A stretch of 64,000 nt of DNA from Pseudorhodoferax sp. Leaf265 (GTDB lineage: Bacteria; Pseudomonadota; Gammaproteobacteria; Burkholderiales; Burkholderiaceae_C), in NCBI RefSeq assembly GCF_001422365.1, contig NZ_LMMT01000021.1, positions 31,051 through 95,050 on the forward strand. Direction: 5' to 3'. The position numbers and the translations under genes were made by a program. The first letter of the stretch is position 1, and every line of letters starts with the position of its first letter. Positions 1 to 9,780 of the stretch are shown here, one piece after another. The notes beneath the pieces were generated by a model. The model was given only the letters and a program-made list of their open reading frames with translations, was not told the DNA's origin and made no database searches.

Positions 1-588
1 ACCCCCAACCAGCTGAACCTGGGCGCCTCGCTGCGCATCGGCATGTTCGGCAAGCTGACCGGCAACGTCGTGTTCCTGCTGCCCATGGTCTGGCTCGGCT
101 TCGACCTGCGGCTGGTGCTGGCCGCGCTGACGCTGAACCTGCTCTACCAGTTCTGGCCGCACGCCACCTGGATTCCGAAGCTGGGCTGGCTGGAGTATTG
201 GCTCAACACACCCTCAGCCCACCGCGTGCACCACGCGGCCAACCTTGAGTACCTGGATGCCAACTATGGCGGCGTGCTGATCGTGTTCGACCGGCTGTTC
301 GGCACCTATGTCGCCGAGCGCGAGGACCTGCCCTGCCGCTACGGCCTGGTGCACCCCATGACCAGCCGCAACCCGTTCACCGTGGAGCTGGCGCAGTGGA
401 TCGCGCTGGCGCGCGACCTGGCCAAGGTGCGCAGCCTGCGCGCGCTGCTGGGCCATCTGGCCATGCCGCCGGGCTGGTCGCCGACCGGCGCGCACGAGAC
501 CACCGAGGCGCTGCGCGCGCAGGCCGCCGGCGCCGCGGGCGCGCCGCTCAGCGCGCCCCGAACGCCGCGCCTGCGAACAGATCCTTGA
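1..588 (+). CDS. Sterol desaturase/fatty acid hydroxylase family protein, C-terminal part
   Basis: The reading frame is already open at the first base, so the gene starts left of the window and only its last 195 codons are present. The visible part has hydrophobic segments followed by a histidine box (HRVHH near base 220) and an NYGG stretch, both typical of the C-terminal half of integral membrane di-iron hydroxylases of the sterol desaturase family. In that family clustered histidines bind the two irons that activate oxygen. The substrate cannot be told. The 3' end overlaps the convergent oxidoreductase gene by 41 bases. Family confidence is good; function is open. Confidence 0.8.
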   Translation, partial: TPNQLNLGASLRIGMFGKLTGNVVFLLPMVWLGFDLRLVLAALTLNLLYQFWPHATWIPKLGWLEYWLNTPSAHRVHHAANLEYLDANYGGVLIVFDRLFGTYVAEREDLPCRYGLVHPMTSRNPFTVELAQWIALARDLAKVRSLRALLGHLAMPPGWSPTGAHETTEALRAQAAGAAGAPLSAPRTPRLRTDP

Positions 589-1663
589 ATTCCCGCGGCT
601 GCGAGCGCCAGTACTGGCGCGGGGCCACCACCTGGGCGCCCAGCTTCGCCGCGGCATGCCAGGGCCAGTGCGGGTCGTACAGCACCGTGCGCGCGATGGC
701 CACGGCGTCGGCCCGGCCCTCGGCGACGATGGCCTCGGCCTGCTCGGGCTCGGTGATGAGGCCCACGGCGATGGTCGGCAGGCCGACCTCGGCCTTCAGG
801 CGTTCGGCGAACGGCACCTGGTAGAGCGGCCCCAGTGCGATGGCCTGCTGCGGCGAGACGCCGCCCGAGGACACATGGATGGCCGCGCAGCCGCGCGCCT
901 GGAGGGCCTGCGCCAGCGCCACGGTGCTTTCCACATCCCAGCCGCCCGGCACCCAGTCGGTGGCCGAGACGCGCACCCAGACCGGCTGGCCGGGCGTGAA
1001 GGCCTCGCGCACGGCGTCGAACACCTCGAGCACGAAGCGCATGCGGTTGTCCAGGCTGCCGCCGTAGGCGTCCGTGCGCTGGTTGGACAGCGGCGACAGA
1101 AACTGGTGCAGCAGGTAGCCGTGCGCGGCGTGCAGCTCGATGCCGTCCAGTCCCAGACGGGCGGCACGGCGGGCCGCCGCCGCGAAGGCCTCGCGCACGC
1201 GGCGCAGCCCGGCGGCATCGAGCGCGCGTGGGGCTTCCTCGCCCGGCGCGTGCGGCAGCGCGGAGGCCGAGACGCCTTGCCAGCCGCCGGGCGCGGTCGA
1301 GCGCACCTGGGCGCCGCCGTCCCAGGGCGCGCGGCTGGAGGCCTTGCGGCCCGCATGGCCGAGCTGGATCGCCACCGGCATGGGCGAGTGCGCGCGCAGC
1401 GCGGCCAGCACGCGCGCCAGGCCGGCTTGGTTGGCATCCGAATACAGCCCCAGGTCGGCTGCGCTGATGCGGCCTTCGGCTTCGACGGCCGTGGCTTCCA
1501 GGACCAACAGCCCTGCGCCCGACAGCGCGAGCCGGCCCAGGTGGATCAGGTGCCAGTCGCCCGGCGTGCCTTCGCTGGCCGAGTACTGGCACATGGGGGC
1601 GATCACGATGCGGTTGGCCAGCCGGAGCGGGCCGATCTGCAGGGGCTGGAAGAGCTGGCTCAT
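548..1663 (-). CDS. NADH:flavin oxidoreductase, old yellow enzyme (YqjM-like)
   Basis: This 371-residue protein is an FMN-dependent TIM-barrel ene-reductase, a family that reduces activated C=C bonds of enones and related electrophiles with NAD(P)H. The N-terminus has the PMCQYS stretch with Cys25, the redox-tuning cysteine of the YqjM subgroup. LGHAGRK lies near residue 102 and the paired active-site histidines (HAAH, residues 177-180) precede the conserved SPLSNQRTDAYGG stretch. The ATG overlaps the stop of the upstream gntR-type gene (ATGA), so the two are probably translated together and the regulator likely controls this enzyme. The natural substrate is not evident. Confidence 0.9.
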   Translation of the reverse strand: MSQLFQPLQIGPLRLANRIVIAPMCQYSASEGTPGDWHLIHLGRLALSGAGLLVLEATAVEAEGRISAADLGLYSDANQAGLARVLAALRAHSPMPVAIQLGHAGRKASSRAPWDGGAQVRSTAPGGWQGVSASALPHAPGEEAPRALDAAGLRRVREAFAAAARRAARLGLDGIELHAAHGYLLHQFLSPLSNQRTDAYGGSLDNRMRFVLEVFDAVREAFTPGQPVWVRVSATDWVPGGWDVESTVALAQALQARGCAAIHVSSGGVSPQQAIALGPLYQVPFAERLKAEVGLPTIAVGLITEPEQAEAIVAEGRADAVAIARTVLYDPHWPWHAAAKLGAQVVAPRQYWRSQPREFKDLFAGAAFGAR

Positions 1664-2346
1664 GGGGGTACGGTGGCGGTATCGGGGGCGGATGTGCGCG
1701 GCGCGGTGATGCCCGCGATGGTGCGCAGGATGTGGGCACGCACCAGGGTTTCGACGCCATCGGCATCGCCGGCCTTGAGCGCCGCGAGGATCTCGCGGTG
1801 CACGTCCTGCACGTAGTCGACCGAGGGGCGGGCCTCCATCCAGATGCGCATGAGCGGCTCGATCACCGAATGCAGCGCCGAAATCTGGTGCATCAGCCGC
1901 GGTGCGTCGCTGACGGCGCACAGGCGTTCGTGGAACTGCCGGTGCACCGTGATCCAGTCCGAGGTGTGGGCCGCGCTGCGCTGCATCTTGGCCAGCAGTT
2001 GCTCGAGGTCGTGGATGTCGTCCGCGCTCACGCGCCGCGCCGCCATGGCTGCGGCCAGGCCCTCCAGCACGGCGCGCATCTCGAAGACCTCGCGCACTTC
2101 CTTCTCGGTGAGGTCGCGCACCACGGCGCCGCGGTTGGGCCGCATCACGATCAGGCCCTCGGCGGCCAGCCGGTTCAAGGCCTCGCGCACGGGCATGCGG
2201 CTCATGCCCAGCGCGCTGGCGATCTCCTCGGGAACCAGGCGCGAACCGGGCCGCTGCAGCCCCATGCGGATGGCATGGCGGATGTGCTGGTAGGCCTCCT
2301 CCTGGGCGGTCGAGTGCGGGGATTCGAACGAGGAAGAGTGTTGCAT
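1660..2346 (-). CDS. GntR family transcriptional regulator (FCD/FadR-type)
   Basis: A winged-helix GntR domain fills about residues 15-80, with the recognition helix around ALGMSRMPVREALNRL. An all-helical FCD effector domain follows (about 90-215); family members bind small organic acids there. I start the protein at the ATG giving MQHSSS (228 residues); an in-frame ATG two codons upstream is equally possible, and neither has a strong ribosome site. The stop overlaps the start of the old yellow enzyme gene. A set of TTGGAT/ATCCAA half-sites in the divergent intergenic region is a plausible operator for both directions. Confidence 0.88.
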   Translation of the reverse strand: MQHSSSFESPHSTAQEEAYQHIRHAIRMGLQRPGSRLVPEEIASALGMSRMPVREALNRLAAEGLIVMRPNRGAVVRDLTEKEVREVFEMRAVLEGLAAAMAARRVSADDIHDLEQLLAKMQRSAAHTSDWITVHRQFHERLCAVSDAPRLMHQISALHSVIEPLMRIWMEARPSVDYVQDVHREILAALKAGDADGVETLVRAHILRTIAGITAPRTSAPDTATVPP

Positions 2347-2687
2347 CAGCATCAAGGAAGCAGGGGATTTGCACGGCCGGCCGCGCGATTCTAGGGGTGG
2401 GGCTGTCCGTGCGCTGGTCGAGGCTGCCCTGCTGCGGTGCACGGGCAGCCGGTGCAGGTACCGGTTCGGTGCATGGGCTGCGCACGCCTGGGCGCTGTCA
2501 CAGGGACAAGGGGCGCCGTCCGTCGCCAGCGATTCCATCGAGACTGGCCTGGCAATTGCTTGGGAGGGTGCGTCCTACAAGTTGGATCCAAATATCCAAA
2601 GATCCAGAAAATTGCGGGATACTCGCGGCGGCCTTGGGTTCGCGGCCGCCAGACCAGACCTTCATTCGTCAGACGGGGATTCCTTCC
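2347..2687. other. Divergent intergenic region between gntR-type gene and Bug receptor
   Basis: About 340 bases without a convincing gene lie between the divergent regulator and receptor genes. The part near the regulator is GC-rich and featureless. The part from 2550 to 2640 is distinctly richer in A and T and carries a cluster of TTGGAT half-sites, so it probably holds the promoters of both units. Confidence 0.5.
2582..2606. promoter_or_regulatory. Putative GntR operator: palindrome plus repeated half-sites
   Basis: TTGGATCCAA is a perfect 10-base palindrome at 2582-2591. It is followed by ATCCAA at 2594-2599 and GATCCA at 2601-2606, giving a tight cluster of related half-sites. It lies 80-105 bases upstream of the Bug receptor start. 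Position and symmetry fit an FCD-type GntR operator; binding is inferred. Confidence 0.45.
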
Positions 2688-3668
2688 ATGATTCTTGAGT
2701 CGTTGCGCACGTCCATCCTGGCGGCCGTGGTCCTGGCAGTGGGCAGCGCCAGCGCGCAAACGCCCGCGCCGGCCTGGCCCACCAAGCCGGTCCGCATCGT
2801 GGTGCCGTTCTCGGCCGGGGCCGCCACGGACCTCATCAGCCGGCAACTCGGCACTGGCCTGGCCAAGGCCCTGGGCCAGGCCTTCGTCGTCGAGAACAAG
2901 CCCGGCGCCGCCGCCATGATCGGCAGCGATGCGGCGGCCCGCGCGCCCGGCGACGGCTACACGCTGCTCATGAGCGGCCCGGCCTCGATGGTGACCAACC
3001 GCTTCCTCTACAAGAAGCTCAGCTACGACCCCGATGCGTTCGCGAAGGTGGCGGTGGTCGCCATCACGCCCAACGTGCTGCTGTCGCACCCCTCGCTGCC
3101 GTTCAAGACCGTGCCCGAGATGGTGGCCTACGCCAAGGCCAACCCCGGCAAGCTGACCTATGCCTCGTTCGGTGCGGGCACCACCTCGCACATGGCCGGC
3201 GAGATGCTGCGCCAGCAGGCCGGCATCGACATCGTGCACGTGCCCTACAAGGGCGCGGGCGAGGCCATCCCGGCGCTGCTGTCAGGGCAGGTGGCCATGT
3301 ACTTCGACACCATCATGACCGCGCTGCCGCAGGTCAAGGCCGGCAAGCTGAACCCGCTGGGCGTGTCCAGCGCCACGCGGTCGGCGATGGCGCCGGAGAT
3401 TCCCACCATTGCCGAGCAGGGTTACCCGGGCTACGACATCGCGCCCTGGTACGGCATCGTCGCCAGCCCAGGCACGCCGCAGCCCATCGTGGCCCGCCTG
3501 AACGCCGAGATCAACAAGCTGCTGCAGGATGCCGCCTTCCGCGACAGCCTGGCCGCCACCGGCGCAGAGCCGCGCGGCGGCTCCGTCGCCGATTTCGAGG
3601 CCTTCGTGCGCAACGAGGTGCCGCGCACCGAGAAGCTGGTGCAGCAGTCCGGCATCACCATGCAGTAG
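2688..3668 (+). CDS. Tripartite tricarboxylate transporter substrate-binding protein (Bug family)
   Basis: This is a 326-residue periplasmic Bug receptor. The start ATG gives a signal peptide ending near ASAQ. The typical family run KPVRIVVPFSAGAATDLISR follows, then the conserved GDGYTLLM and HVPYKGAGEA motifs. Bug proteins bind carboxylates or amides, sometimes with TctA/TctB permease partners, but none is encoded nearby. The gene is followed after 30 bases by a gamma-glutamyltransferase-like gene in the same direction, so the ligand may be an amide or gamma-glutamyl compound; that is inference from position only. Confidence 0.92.
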   Translation: MILESLRTSILAAVVLAVGSASAQTPAPAWPTKPVRIVVPFSAGAATDLISRQLGTGLAKALGQAFVVENKPGAAAMIGSDAAARAPGDGYTLLMSGPASMVTNRFLYKKLSYDPDAFAKVAVVAITPNVLLSHPSLPFKTVPEMVAYAKANPGKLTYASFGAGTTSHMAGEMLRQQAGIDIVHVPYKGAGEAIPALLSGQVAMYFDTIMTALPQVKAGKLNPLGVSSATRSAMAPEIPTIAEQGYPGYDIAPWYGIVASPGTPQPIVARLNAEINKLLQDAAFRDSLAATGAEPRGGSVADFEAFVRNEVPRTEKLVQQSGITMQ

Positions 3669-3698
3669 CAGCACACCGCCTCCCTTCCACCCCACACC

Positions 3699-5294
3699 AT
3701 GCCCATGCCCGATTTCGACTGGTCCTTTCCCTACCGTTCGCAAAAGATGCCGCTGCTCGCGGCCAACGCCGTCAGCACCAGCCAGCCGCTGGCCGCGCAG
3801 GCCGGCCTGCAGATGCTGCGCGAAGGCGGCAACGCCATCGACGCGGCGATCGCCACCGCCATCACGCTGACGGTGGTGGAGCCGGTCATGAACGGCATCG
3901 GCGGCGACCTGTTCGCCCAGGTCTGGCACGAAGGAAGGCTTTACGGTCTCAACGCCAGCGGCCGCGCGCCGGCGCGCTGGACGCCGGCGCATTTCGCGGG
4001 CCGCAGCGCCATGCCCAAGGTCGGCTGGGACACCGTCACGGTGCCGGGCCAGGTGGCGGGCTGGCGAGCGCTGTCCGAGCGCTTCGGCAAGCTGCCGTTC
4101 GCGCAGCTGTTCGCGCCCGCCGTCGCCTACGCGGCAGACGGCTTCCTGGTCTCGCCGCAGATCGCACGGCAATGGGCGGCGCAGGTGCCGGTGCTCCTGG
4201 AGCAGCCTGGCTTTTCTGACACCTTCCTCGTCGAGGGCCGCGCGCCGCGCGCGGGCGAGCGCTGGCGCTGCCCCGACCAGGCACGCACGCTGGGCGAGAT
4301 CGCGGCGACGGGCGGCCGCAGCTTCTACGAGGGCACGTTGGCCGAGCGCATCGTGGACCATGCGCGCAAGACCGGCGGCGTCCTCGCTGCGCAAGACCTC
4401 GCACAGCACCAGGTGGCCTGGGTCGAGCCCATCGCCCAGGCCTTCCGCGGCCATGTTCTGCACGAGCTGCCACCCAACGGCCAGGGCATCGCGGCGCTGG
4501 TCGCGCTGGGCATCGTCGAGCGCTTCGACGTGGAGGCCATGGGCCTGGACAGCCCGGACTTCTACCACCTGGCCATCGAGGCCATGAAGCTGGCCTTCGC
4601 CGACCTGCACGCCCATGTGGCCGACCCGGCCCACATGCAGGTGCCGCCAGCGGCGCTGCTGGACCCGCAGTACCTCGCGTCGCGCGCCGCGCTGATCCAC
4701 ATGGACCGCTCCTCGGTGCCCATGGCCGGCGTGCCCAAGCCGGGCGGCACCGTCTACCTCGCGGCGGCCGATGCGGGCGGTTCCATGGTGTCCTTCATCC
4801 AGTCCAATTACCGCGGCTTCGGCTCGGGCGTGGTGGTGCCCGGCACCGGCATCGCGCTGCACAACCGTGGCGAGAGCTTCAGCCTGCAGGCCGGCCATCC
4901 CAACTGCGTGGCGCCGGGCAAGCAGCCCATGCACACCATCATCCCGGGCTTCGTGACGCAAGGCGGCCAGCCGCTGATGGCCTTCGGCGTGATGGGCGGT
5001 TCCATGCAGGCGCAGGGCCATCTGCAGATGCTGATGCGGCTGGCGGCCTTCCGCCAGAACCCGCAGGCCATGAGCGACGCGCCGCGCTTCCGTGTCGAGA
5101 ACGGCCCGGTCGTCAATGTCGAGGCCCATCTGCCAGGCGCCGTGGCGCAGGAACTGCGCGCGCGCGGCCACGACGTGCAGGTGGCCCCCGGCGACAGCCT
5201 GGAGTTCGGCTCGGCCCAGCTGATCCACCGCGTGGACGGCGGCTACCTGGCGGCCAGCGACTCGCGCCGCGACGGCCAGGCCGTGGGTTTCTAG
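3699..5294 (+). CDS. Gamma-glutamyltransferase family protein
   Basis: This 531-residue Ntn-hydrolase resembles gamma-glutamyltranspeptidases and related amidohydrolases such as oxamate amidohydrolase. The N-terminal half has EGGNAIDAAIATAITLTVVE and NGIGGDLF. The expected autoprocessing threonine is in the GGTVYLAAADAGG stretch near residue 350, corresponding to the GTTH site of the family. The usual C-terminal small-subunit sequences follow (GVMGGSMQAQGHLQ). No signal peptide is visible, which fits a cytoplasmic enzyme acting on an imported substrate better than classical periplasmic glutathione breakdown. Its stop overlaps the convergent rhodanese gene by four bases. An alternative ATG two codons downstream exists. 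Confidence 0.88.
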   Translation: MPMPDFDWSFPYRSQKMPLLAANAVSTSQPLAAQAGLQMLREGGNAIDAAIATAITLTVVEPVMNGIGGDLFAQVWHEGRLYGLNASGRAPARWTPAHFAGRSAMPKVGWDTVTVPGQVAGWRALSERFGKLPFAQLFAPAVAYAADGFLVSPQIARQWAAQVPVLLEQPGFSDTFLVEGRAPRAGERWRCPDQARTLGEIAATGGRSFYEGTLAERIVDHARKTGGVLAAQDLAQHQVAWVEPIAQAFRGHVLHELPPNGQGIAALVALGIVERFDVEAMGLDSPDFYHLAIEAMKLAFADLHAHVADPAHMQVPPAALLDPQYLASRAALIHMDRSSVPMAGVPKPGGTVYLAAADAGGSMVSFIQSNYRGFGSGVVVPGTGIALHNRGESFSLQAGHPNCVAPGKQPMHTIIPGFVTQGGQPLMAFGVMGGSMQAQGHLQMLMRLAAFRQNPQAMSDAPRFRVENGPVVNVEAHLPGAVAQELRARGHDVQVAPGDSLEFGSAQLIHRVDGGYLAASDSRRDGQAVGF

Positions 5295-6886
5295 AGCACC
5301 TTGAACAGGTGCGTGCCGTCGCGCGCGAGCTGCGCGACGAGGCCGAACTCCCAGTCGAGGTAGCCCTGCATGGCCGCGCGCGGCGCGTCCGTGCCTTCGT
5401 AGGGACGGCGGTAGCGGTCGGTGCGCGGCGTGGCCAGGCGCGGCTCGCCGGGCTCCAGGGGCAGGCCGGCGGCGGCCCAGGCCGCCGTGCCGCCTGCGAG
5501 CACCAGCACACGGCTGGCCTGCCGTCCGCGTGCGTCGAGCAGGCTGCGCAGCTCGGGGGCGGCATAGGGGGCCAACGCACCGTCGGCACTGGTCAGAACA
5601 TACTGCTGCGCTGCCGGCAACCGATCCAGCGCCTGGCGCAGCTGCGCGCGGATGGCGAACCAGGCGCCCGGGATGTGGCCGCGCACATGGGCCTGGCCCG
5701 GGCCCAGGTCGATGACCACGGTGCCCGCCAGCGCAGCCGCCAGCTGCGCGGCGCCGATCGGTTCGGCGCGCGGCGCCGGTGGCAGCGCGGCAGCCGCGGC
5801 GCCGCATTCGGTGAACGGCCCGGCACCGTCGAGCACGTGAACCTCCCAGCCCATCTGCGCCAGCCAGGAGCCCGTCATGTTCGCGCGCACGCCGTCGTCG
5901 TCCACCACCACGATGCGCGCGCCGCGCACCGGCACGCTGTGGTCGGTCTCCTGCACGAGCTGGCCGCCCGGCGCGTTCGCGAAGCCCGGCAGGTGGCCGG
6001 CGGCGTATTCCTCGGGCGTGCGCACGTCGAAGGCGTGCAGCGTGCGGCCGGGCTCGGCACGCCACCGGGCGAGCGCCTGCGGCGTGGCGCGGCCCACGCC
6101 GGCACGCCGGGCCGTGTCGCTTGCGGCCTGGCGCGCCTGGGCCAGGCGCTCGGGCGCGACCTGCGCGGGCGCGCGCCGCGCCGCGCCATGGTCCAGCCGC
6201 TGGCCGGCCAGCAGCCAGCCGATGGTGCCGTTGCGCAGCGCGGCCACGGGGTTGGGCACGCCCGCATTGACCAGCGACTGGGTGCCGATGATGCTGCGCG
6301 TGCGGCCCGCGCAGTTGACGACGATGGTCGTGGCCGGGTCGGGCGCGAGCTCGCGGACGCGCAGCACGAGCTCGGCGCCCGGCACGCTGGTCGCGCCCGG
6401 GATGCTCATGGTCTGGTACTCGTCGAAGCGGCGCGCGTCCACCACCACGGCGTCGGCGCCCGCGGCAATCAGCGCCTGCACCTCCTCGGCGGCCAGCGAG
6501 GGCGTGTGGCGCTCATGCTCCACGAGTTCGCCGAATGACTTGCTCGGCACGTTGACGTCGCGGAACACCTCGCCGCCCGCGGCGATCCACGCGTCCAGGC
6601 CACCGGCCAGCGCGTGCACCTGCGTATAGCCCAGCGCGGCCAGAACGGCCGCGCCGCGCGGCACCAGGTCTTCGCCATCGTGCAAGCCGTACAGCACGAT
6701 CGGCGTGTCGCGCCGCGGAATGCGGCGCCAGGCCTCCAGCTCGATGCGCGACAGCGGCAGGTTGGCGGCCCACAACGGGTGCGACTGGGCGAACGGGTCT
6801 TCCTCGCGCAGGTCGAGCAGGGCGATCTCGTCGCGCGCCAGCAGCGCGGCGCGGACTTCGGCGGGTGTCAGTGAAAGCAGGGGCAT
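5291..6886 (-). CDS. Multidomain rhodanese-like sulfurtransferase (four domains)
   Basis: The 531-residue protein contains four rhodanese folds in a row: roughly residues 5-110, 135-235, 265-350 and 370-480. Only the second has an active-site cysteine, in [13 protein letters not shown]. The matching loops of the others read [15 protein letters not shown] and LTSADGA, so they should be unable to carry persulfide and may act in substrate binding or structure. Rhodaneses move sulfane sulfur between donors and acceptors. No signal peptide is seen. The gene ends convergently with the gamma-glutamyltransferase gene; upstream it faces the UvrA-like gene across about 200 bases holding an 18-base palindrome. 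Confidence 0.85.
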   Translation of the reverse strand: MPLLSLTPAEVRAALLARDEIALLDLREEDPFAQSHPLWAANLPLSRIELEAWRRIPRRDTPIVLYGLHDGEDLVPRGAAVLAALGYTQVHALAGGLDAWIAAGGEVFRDVNVPSKSFGELVEHERHTPSLAAEEVQALIAAGADAVVVDARRFDEYQTMSIPGATSVPGAELVLRVRELAPDPATTIVVNCAGRTRSIIGTQSLVNAGVPNPVAALRNGTIGWLLAGQRLDHGAARRAPAQVAPERLAQARQAASDTARRAGVGRATPQALARWRAEPGRTLHAFDVRTPEEYAAGHLPGFANAPGGQLVQETDHSVPVRGARIVVVDDDGVRANMTGSWLAQMGWEVHVLDGAGPFTECGAAAAALPPAPRAEPIGAAQLAAALAGTVVIDLGPGQAHVRGHIPGAWFAIRAQLRQALDRLPAAQQYVLTSADGALAPYAAPELRSLLDARGRQASRVLVLAGGTAAWAAAGLPLEPGEPRLATPRTDRYRRPYEGTDAPRAAMQGYLDWEFGLVAQLARDGTHLFKVL

Positions 6887-6929
6887 GCGGCGAGCATAGG
6901 CGCGCGCCGCCCATGCGCTTGCGCGGCCA

Positions 6930-6947
6930 GCGCATCAGCACATGCGC
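6930..6947. promoter_or_regulatory. 18-bp palindrome GCGCAT-N6-ATGCGC, copy 1
   Basis: A perfect inverted repeat, GCGCAT-N6-ATGCGC, followed by AAAAC, lies between the divergent rhodanese and UvrA-like genes. The same arrangement (same arms, same spacer length, same AAAAC flank, then CTTG at the same distance) recurs at 9763-9780 before the dioxygenase/ABC operon. Shared symmetry and position suggest one regulator acts at both; none is identified. Confidence 0.5.
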
Positions 6948-7084
6948 AAAACGTGCTTGCATTCGGCCGGCACGTTGTGGGCAGCGGTCGGCCGCGGGCA
7001 TTCGGCCGACAACGCAACGGCGTCGTGCGTGGTGGACAGGCACGCCTGTTCGCGCACACTGGTGCCTTCCCTTCGCCACCAAGG

Positions 7085-9739
7085 ATGTCCCCATTGGCAC
7101 GAGCCCCCCGTCGAGCGCCGCCGCGCGCTGCCCATCCGCCCGCAGCCTCGCAGCACGAGGGCTTCGTCCAGGTGCGCGGCGCGCGTGAGCACAACCTCAA
7201 GAACGTCGATGTCGACATCCCGCGCAACGCCTTCGTGGTGTTCACGGGCATCTCCGGTTCGGGCAAGTCCTCGCTGGCCTTCGGCACCTTGTTCGCCGAG
7301 GCGCAGCGGCGCTACCTCGACTCGATCGCGCCCTATGCGCGCCGGCTCGTGGACCAGGCCGGCATTCCGCAGGTCGATGCGGTCGAGGGCATGCCGCCCG
7401 CGGTAGCGCTGCAGCAGCAGCGCGGCACGCCCATGGCGCGTTCCTCGGTCGGCAGCGTCAGCACCGTCTCCAACCTGCTGCGGCTGCTGTTCTCGCGCGC
7501 GGGCCACTATCCGCCGGGCCAGGCCATGCTGTTCGCGGAGGACTTCTCGCCGAACACGCCGCAGGGCGCCTGCCCGCGATGCCATGGCCTGGGCCGCGTC
7601 TACGACGTGACCGAGCGCTCGGCCGTGCCCGATGACAGCCTCAGCATCCGCCAGCGCGCCGTTGCGGCCTGGCCCAGCGCCTGGCAGGGTCAGAACCTGC
7701 GCGACATCCTGACCACGCTGGGGCACGACGTGGACCGGCCCTGGCGCGACCTGCCGCAGCGCACGCGCGACTGGATTTTGTTCACCGACGAGCAGCCGAC
7801 CGTGCCCGTCTATGCCGGCTTCGACCGCGACGAGGTGCGCGCAGCCGTGAAGGCCAAGATGGCGCCGAGCTACATGGGCACCTTCACGGGTGTGCGGCGC
7901 TACGTGTTGCAGACCTTCGCCAACAGCCCGAGCGCGGCCATGCGCAAGCGCGTCGCGCCGTACATGGTGGGCCAGGCCTGCAGCCTGTGCGCGGGGCGAC
8001 GGCTCAAGCCTGCAGCGCTGGGCGTGACCTTTGCGGGCCACAACATCGCGGCGCTGGGCGCGATGCCGCTGGCCGAGCTGGCGCAGTGCCTGGCGCCAGC
8101 CGCGCAAGGCCGCGCGACCGCTTCCTCCGGCACCCGCACAGCGCGCCCGCGCGCGGCAGCCAACGCCCGCCATGCCGGGGCCGACGACGTGCTGCGCACG
8201 CCCGAGGATTCGCAGGAGAAGACCCTGGCCGCCCAGCGCCTGGCCGGCGAGATCCTCGCGCGGCTGCAGACGCTGCAGAGCCTGGGCCTGGGCTACCTCG
8301 CGCTGGACCGTGCCACGCCCTCGCTGTCGGCCGGCGAGTTGCAGCGACTGCGCCTGGCGACGCAGATCGGCTCCAAGCTGTTCGGCGTGGTCTATGTGCT
8401 GGACGAGCCGTCCGCCGGCCTGCACCCGGCCGACGGCGAGGCGCTGCACCAGGCGCTGGACCGGCTCAAGGCCGCCGGCAACACGCTGTTCGTGGTCGAG
8501 CACGACGTGGCCACCATGCGCGTGGCCGACTGGCTGGTCGACGTGGGGCCGGCCGCCGGCAGCCATGGCGGCGAGGTGCTCTACAGCGGCCCGCCGGCGG
8601 GGCTGGCGGCGATTGCACGCTCGCAGACGCGGCCCTATCTGTTTCCGGATGCGGGCGCCAGGCCGACGCCGCGCACGGTGCGCGAACCGCGCGCCTGGCT
8701 GCGGTTGCAGCAGGTGCGGCACCACAACCTCGATGGCGTGGACGCGGACTTCCCCATCGGTTGCCTGAGCGTGGTCACGGGCGTCTCGGGCTCGGGCAAA
8801 ACCAGCCTGGTCAGCCAGGCCGTGCTGGACCTCGTGCGGCGCCAGCTGCATGCGCCGGCCGAACCCGAAGAGGAGCAGACCGCGGCCGAGGGCGACGACA
8901 CCGGACAGGCCCCCATGCCACCCGTGCAAGGCCGCATCGCAGAGGGCATGGAGTACATCGCGCGCGTGGTGCAGGTCGATCAGCGACCCATCGGCCGCAC
9001 GCCGCGCTCCAACCTGGCCACCTACACGGGCCTGTTCGACGCCGTACGCAAGCTGTTCGCGGCCACGCCCGAGGCACGGCGGCGCCGCTTCGATGCCGGC
9101 CGCTTCTCGTTCAACGTGGCCAAGGGCCGCTGCCCGACCTGTGCGGGCGAGGGCTTCGTGAGCGTGGAACTGCTGTTCCTGCCCAGCGTCTACGCGCCAT
9201 GCCCGACCTGCCAGGGCCGACGCTACAACGAGGCCACGCTCAAGGTCGCCTGGCAGGGCCTGACGATTGCCGGCGTGTTGGATCTCACTGTCGAAGCGGC
9301 CTGCACGCGCTTCGCCGAGGAGCCCGCCGTGTTGCGCCCGCTGGATGTGCTGCGCGACATCGGCCTGGGTTACCTGCGCCTGGGCCAGCCCGCGACCGAG
9401 CTCAGCGGTGGCGAGGCCCAGCGCATCAAGCTCGCGACGGAGCTGCACCGGCCGCAGAACGGCCGCACGCTGTACGTGCTGGACGAGCCCACCACCGGCC
9501 TGCATCCCGCCGACGTGGACCGGCTGCTGGCGCAGATCGACCGGCTCGTGGCCGCGGGCAACACCGTCATCGCGGTGGAGCACGACATGCGTGTGGCGGC
9601 CGCGGCCGACTGGCTCATCGACATGGGGCCGGGGGCGGGGCCCGAGGGTGGGCGCATCGTCGTGGCCGGCCCGCCGGACAAGGTAGCCAGGCAGCGCGGC
9701 AGCGCCACGGCGCCCTACCTGGCGCAGGCGCTGCGCTGA
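7085..9739 (+). CDS. UvrA-like ABC ATPase (short UvrA paralogue)
   Basis: This 884-residue protein has the tandem ABC layout of UvrA. Walker A motifs are GISGSGKS and GVSGSGKT. Zinc-finger pairs are CPRC, CSLC, and the CPTC..CPTC module with [18 protein letters not shown]. The two signatures are [12 protein letters not shown] and [12 protein letters not shown], each followed by a LDEP Walker B. It is shorter than canonical UvrA (about 940), as in class II UvrA paralogues, which often accompany drug or damage tolerance and need not act with UvrB. I chose the ATG at 7085 because the homologous region begins shortly after it; the frame is open further upstream. Canonical uvrA is probably elsewhere. 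Confidence 0.9.
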   Translation: MSPLARAPRRAPPRAAHPPAASQHEGFVQVRGAREHNLKNVDVDIPRNAFVVFTGISGSGKSSLAFGTLFAEAQRRYLDSIAPYARRLVDQAGIPQVDAVEGMPPAVALQQQRGTPMARSSVGSVSTVSNLLRLLFSRAGHYPPGQAMLFAEDFSPNTPQGACPRCHGLGRVYDVTERSAVPDDSLSIRQRAVAAWPSAWQGQNLRDILTTLGHDVDRPWRDLPQRTRDWILFTDEQPTVPVYAGFDRDEVRAAVKAKMAPSYMGTFTGVRRYVLQTFANSPSAAMRKRVAPYMVGQACSLCAGRRLKPAALGVTFAGHNIAALGAMPLAELAQCLAPAAQGRATASSGTRTARPRAAANARHAGADDVLRTPEDSQEKTLAAQRLAGEILARLQTLQSLGLGYLALDRATPSLSAGELQRLRLATQIGSKLFGVVYVLDEPSAGLHPADGEALHQALDRLKAAGNTLFVVEHDVATMRVADWLVDVGPAAGSHGGEVLYSGPPAGLAAIARSQTRPYLFPDAGARPTPRTVREPRAWLRLQQVRHHNLDGVDADFPIGCLSVVTGVSGSGKTSLVSQAVLDLVRRQLHAPAEPEEEQTAAEGDDTGQAPMPPVQGRIAEGMEYIARVVQVDQRPIGRTPRSNLATYTGLFDAVRKLFAATPEARRRRFDAGRFSFNVAKGRCPTCAGEGFVSVELLFLPSVYAPCPTCQGRRYNEATLKVAWQGLTIAGVLDLTVEAACTRFAEEPAVLRPLDVLRDIGLGYLRLGQPATELSGGEAQRIKLATELHRPQNGRTLYVLDEPTTGLHPADVDRLLAQIDRLVAAGNTVIAVEHDMRVAAAADWLIDMGPGAGPEGGRIVVAGPPDKVARQRGSATAPYLAQALR

Positions 9740-9762
9740 AGCGCGAAGGCGTTGCGCGTTCT

Positions 9763-9780
9763 GCGCATGTGCGCATGCGC
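9763..9780. promoter_or_regulatory. 18-bp palindrome GCGCAT-N6-ATGCGC, copy 2
   Basis: Second copy of the palindrome found at 6930-6947, again followed by AAAAC and, after three variable bases, CTTG. It sits just behind the UvrA-like stop and about 140 bases before the dioxygenase start, in the probable promoter region of the dioxygenase/ABC operon. A less GC-rich stretch with TTGCATAAGC and TAAACAAT follows. Confidence 0.5.

Noticed and set aside
3282..6065. A 927-codon minus-strand open frame
   Set aside because: Shadow of the gamma-glutamyltransferase and rhodanese genes, which have clear motifs.
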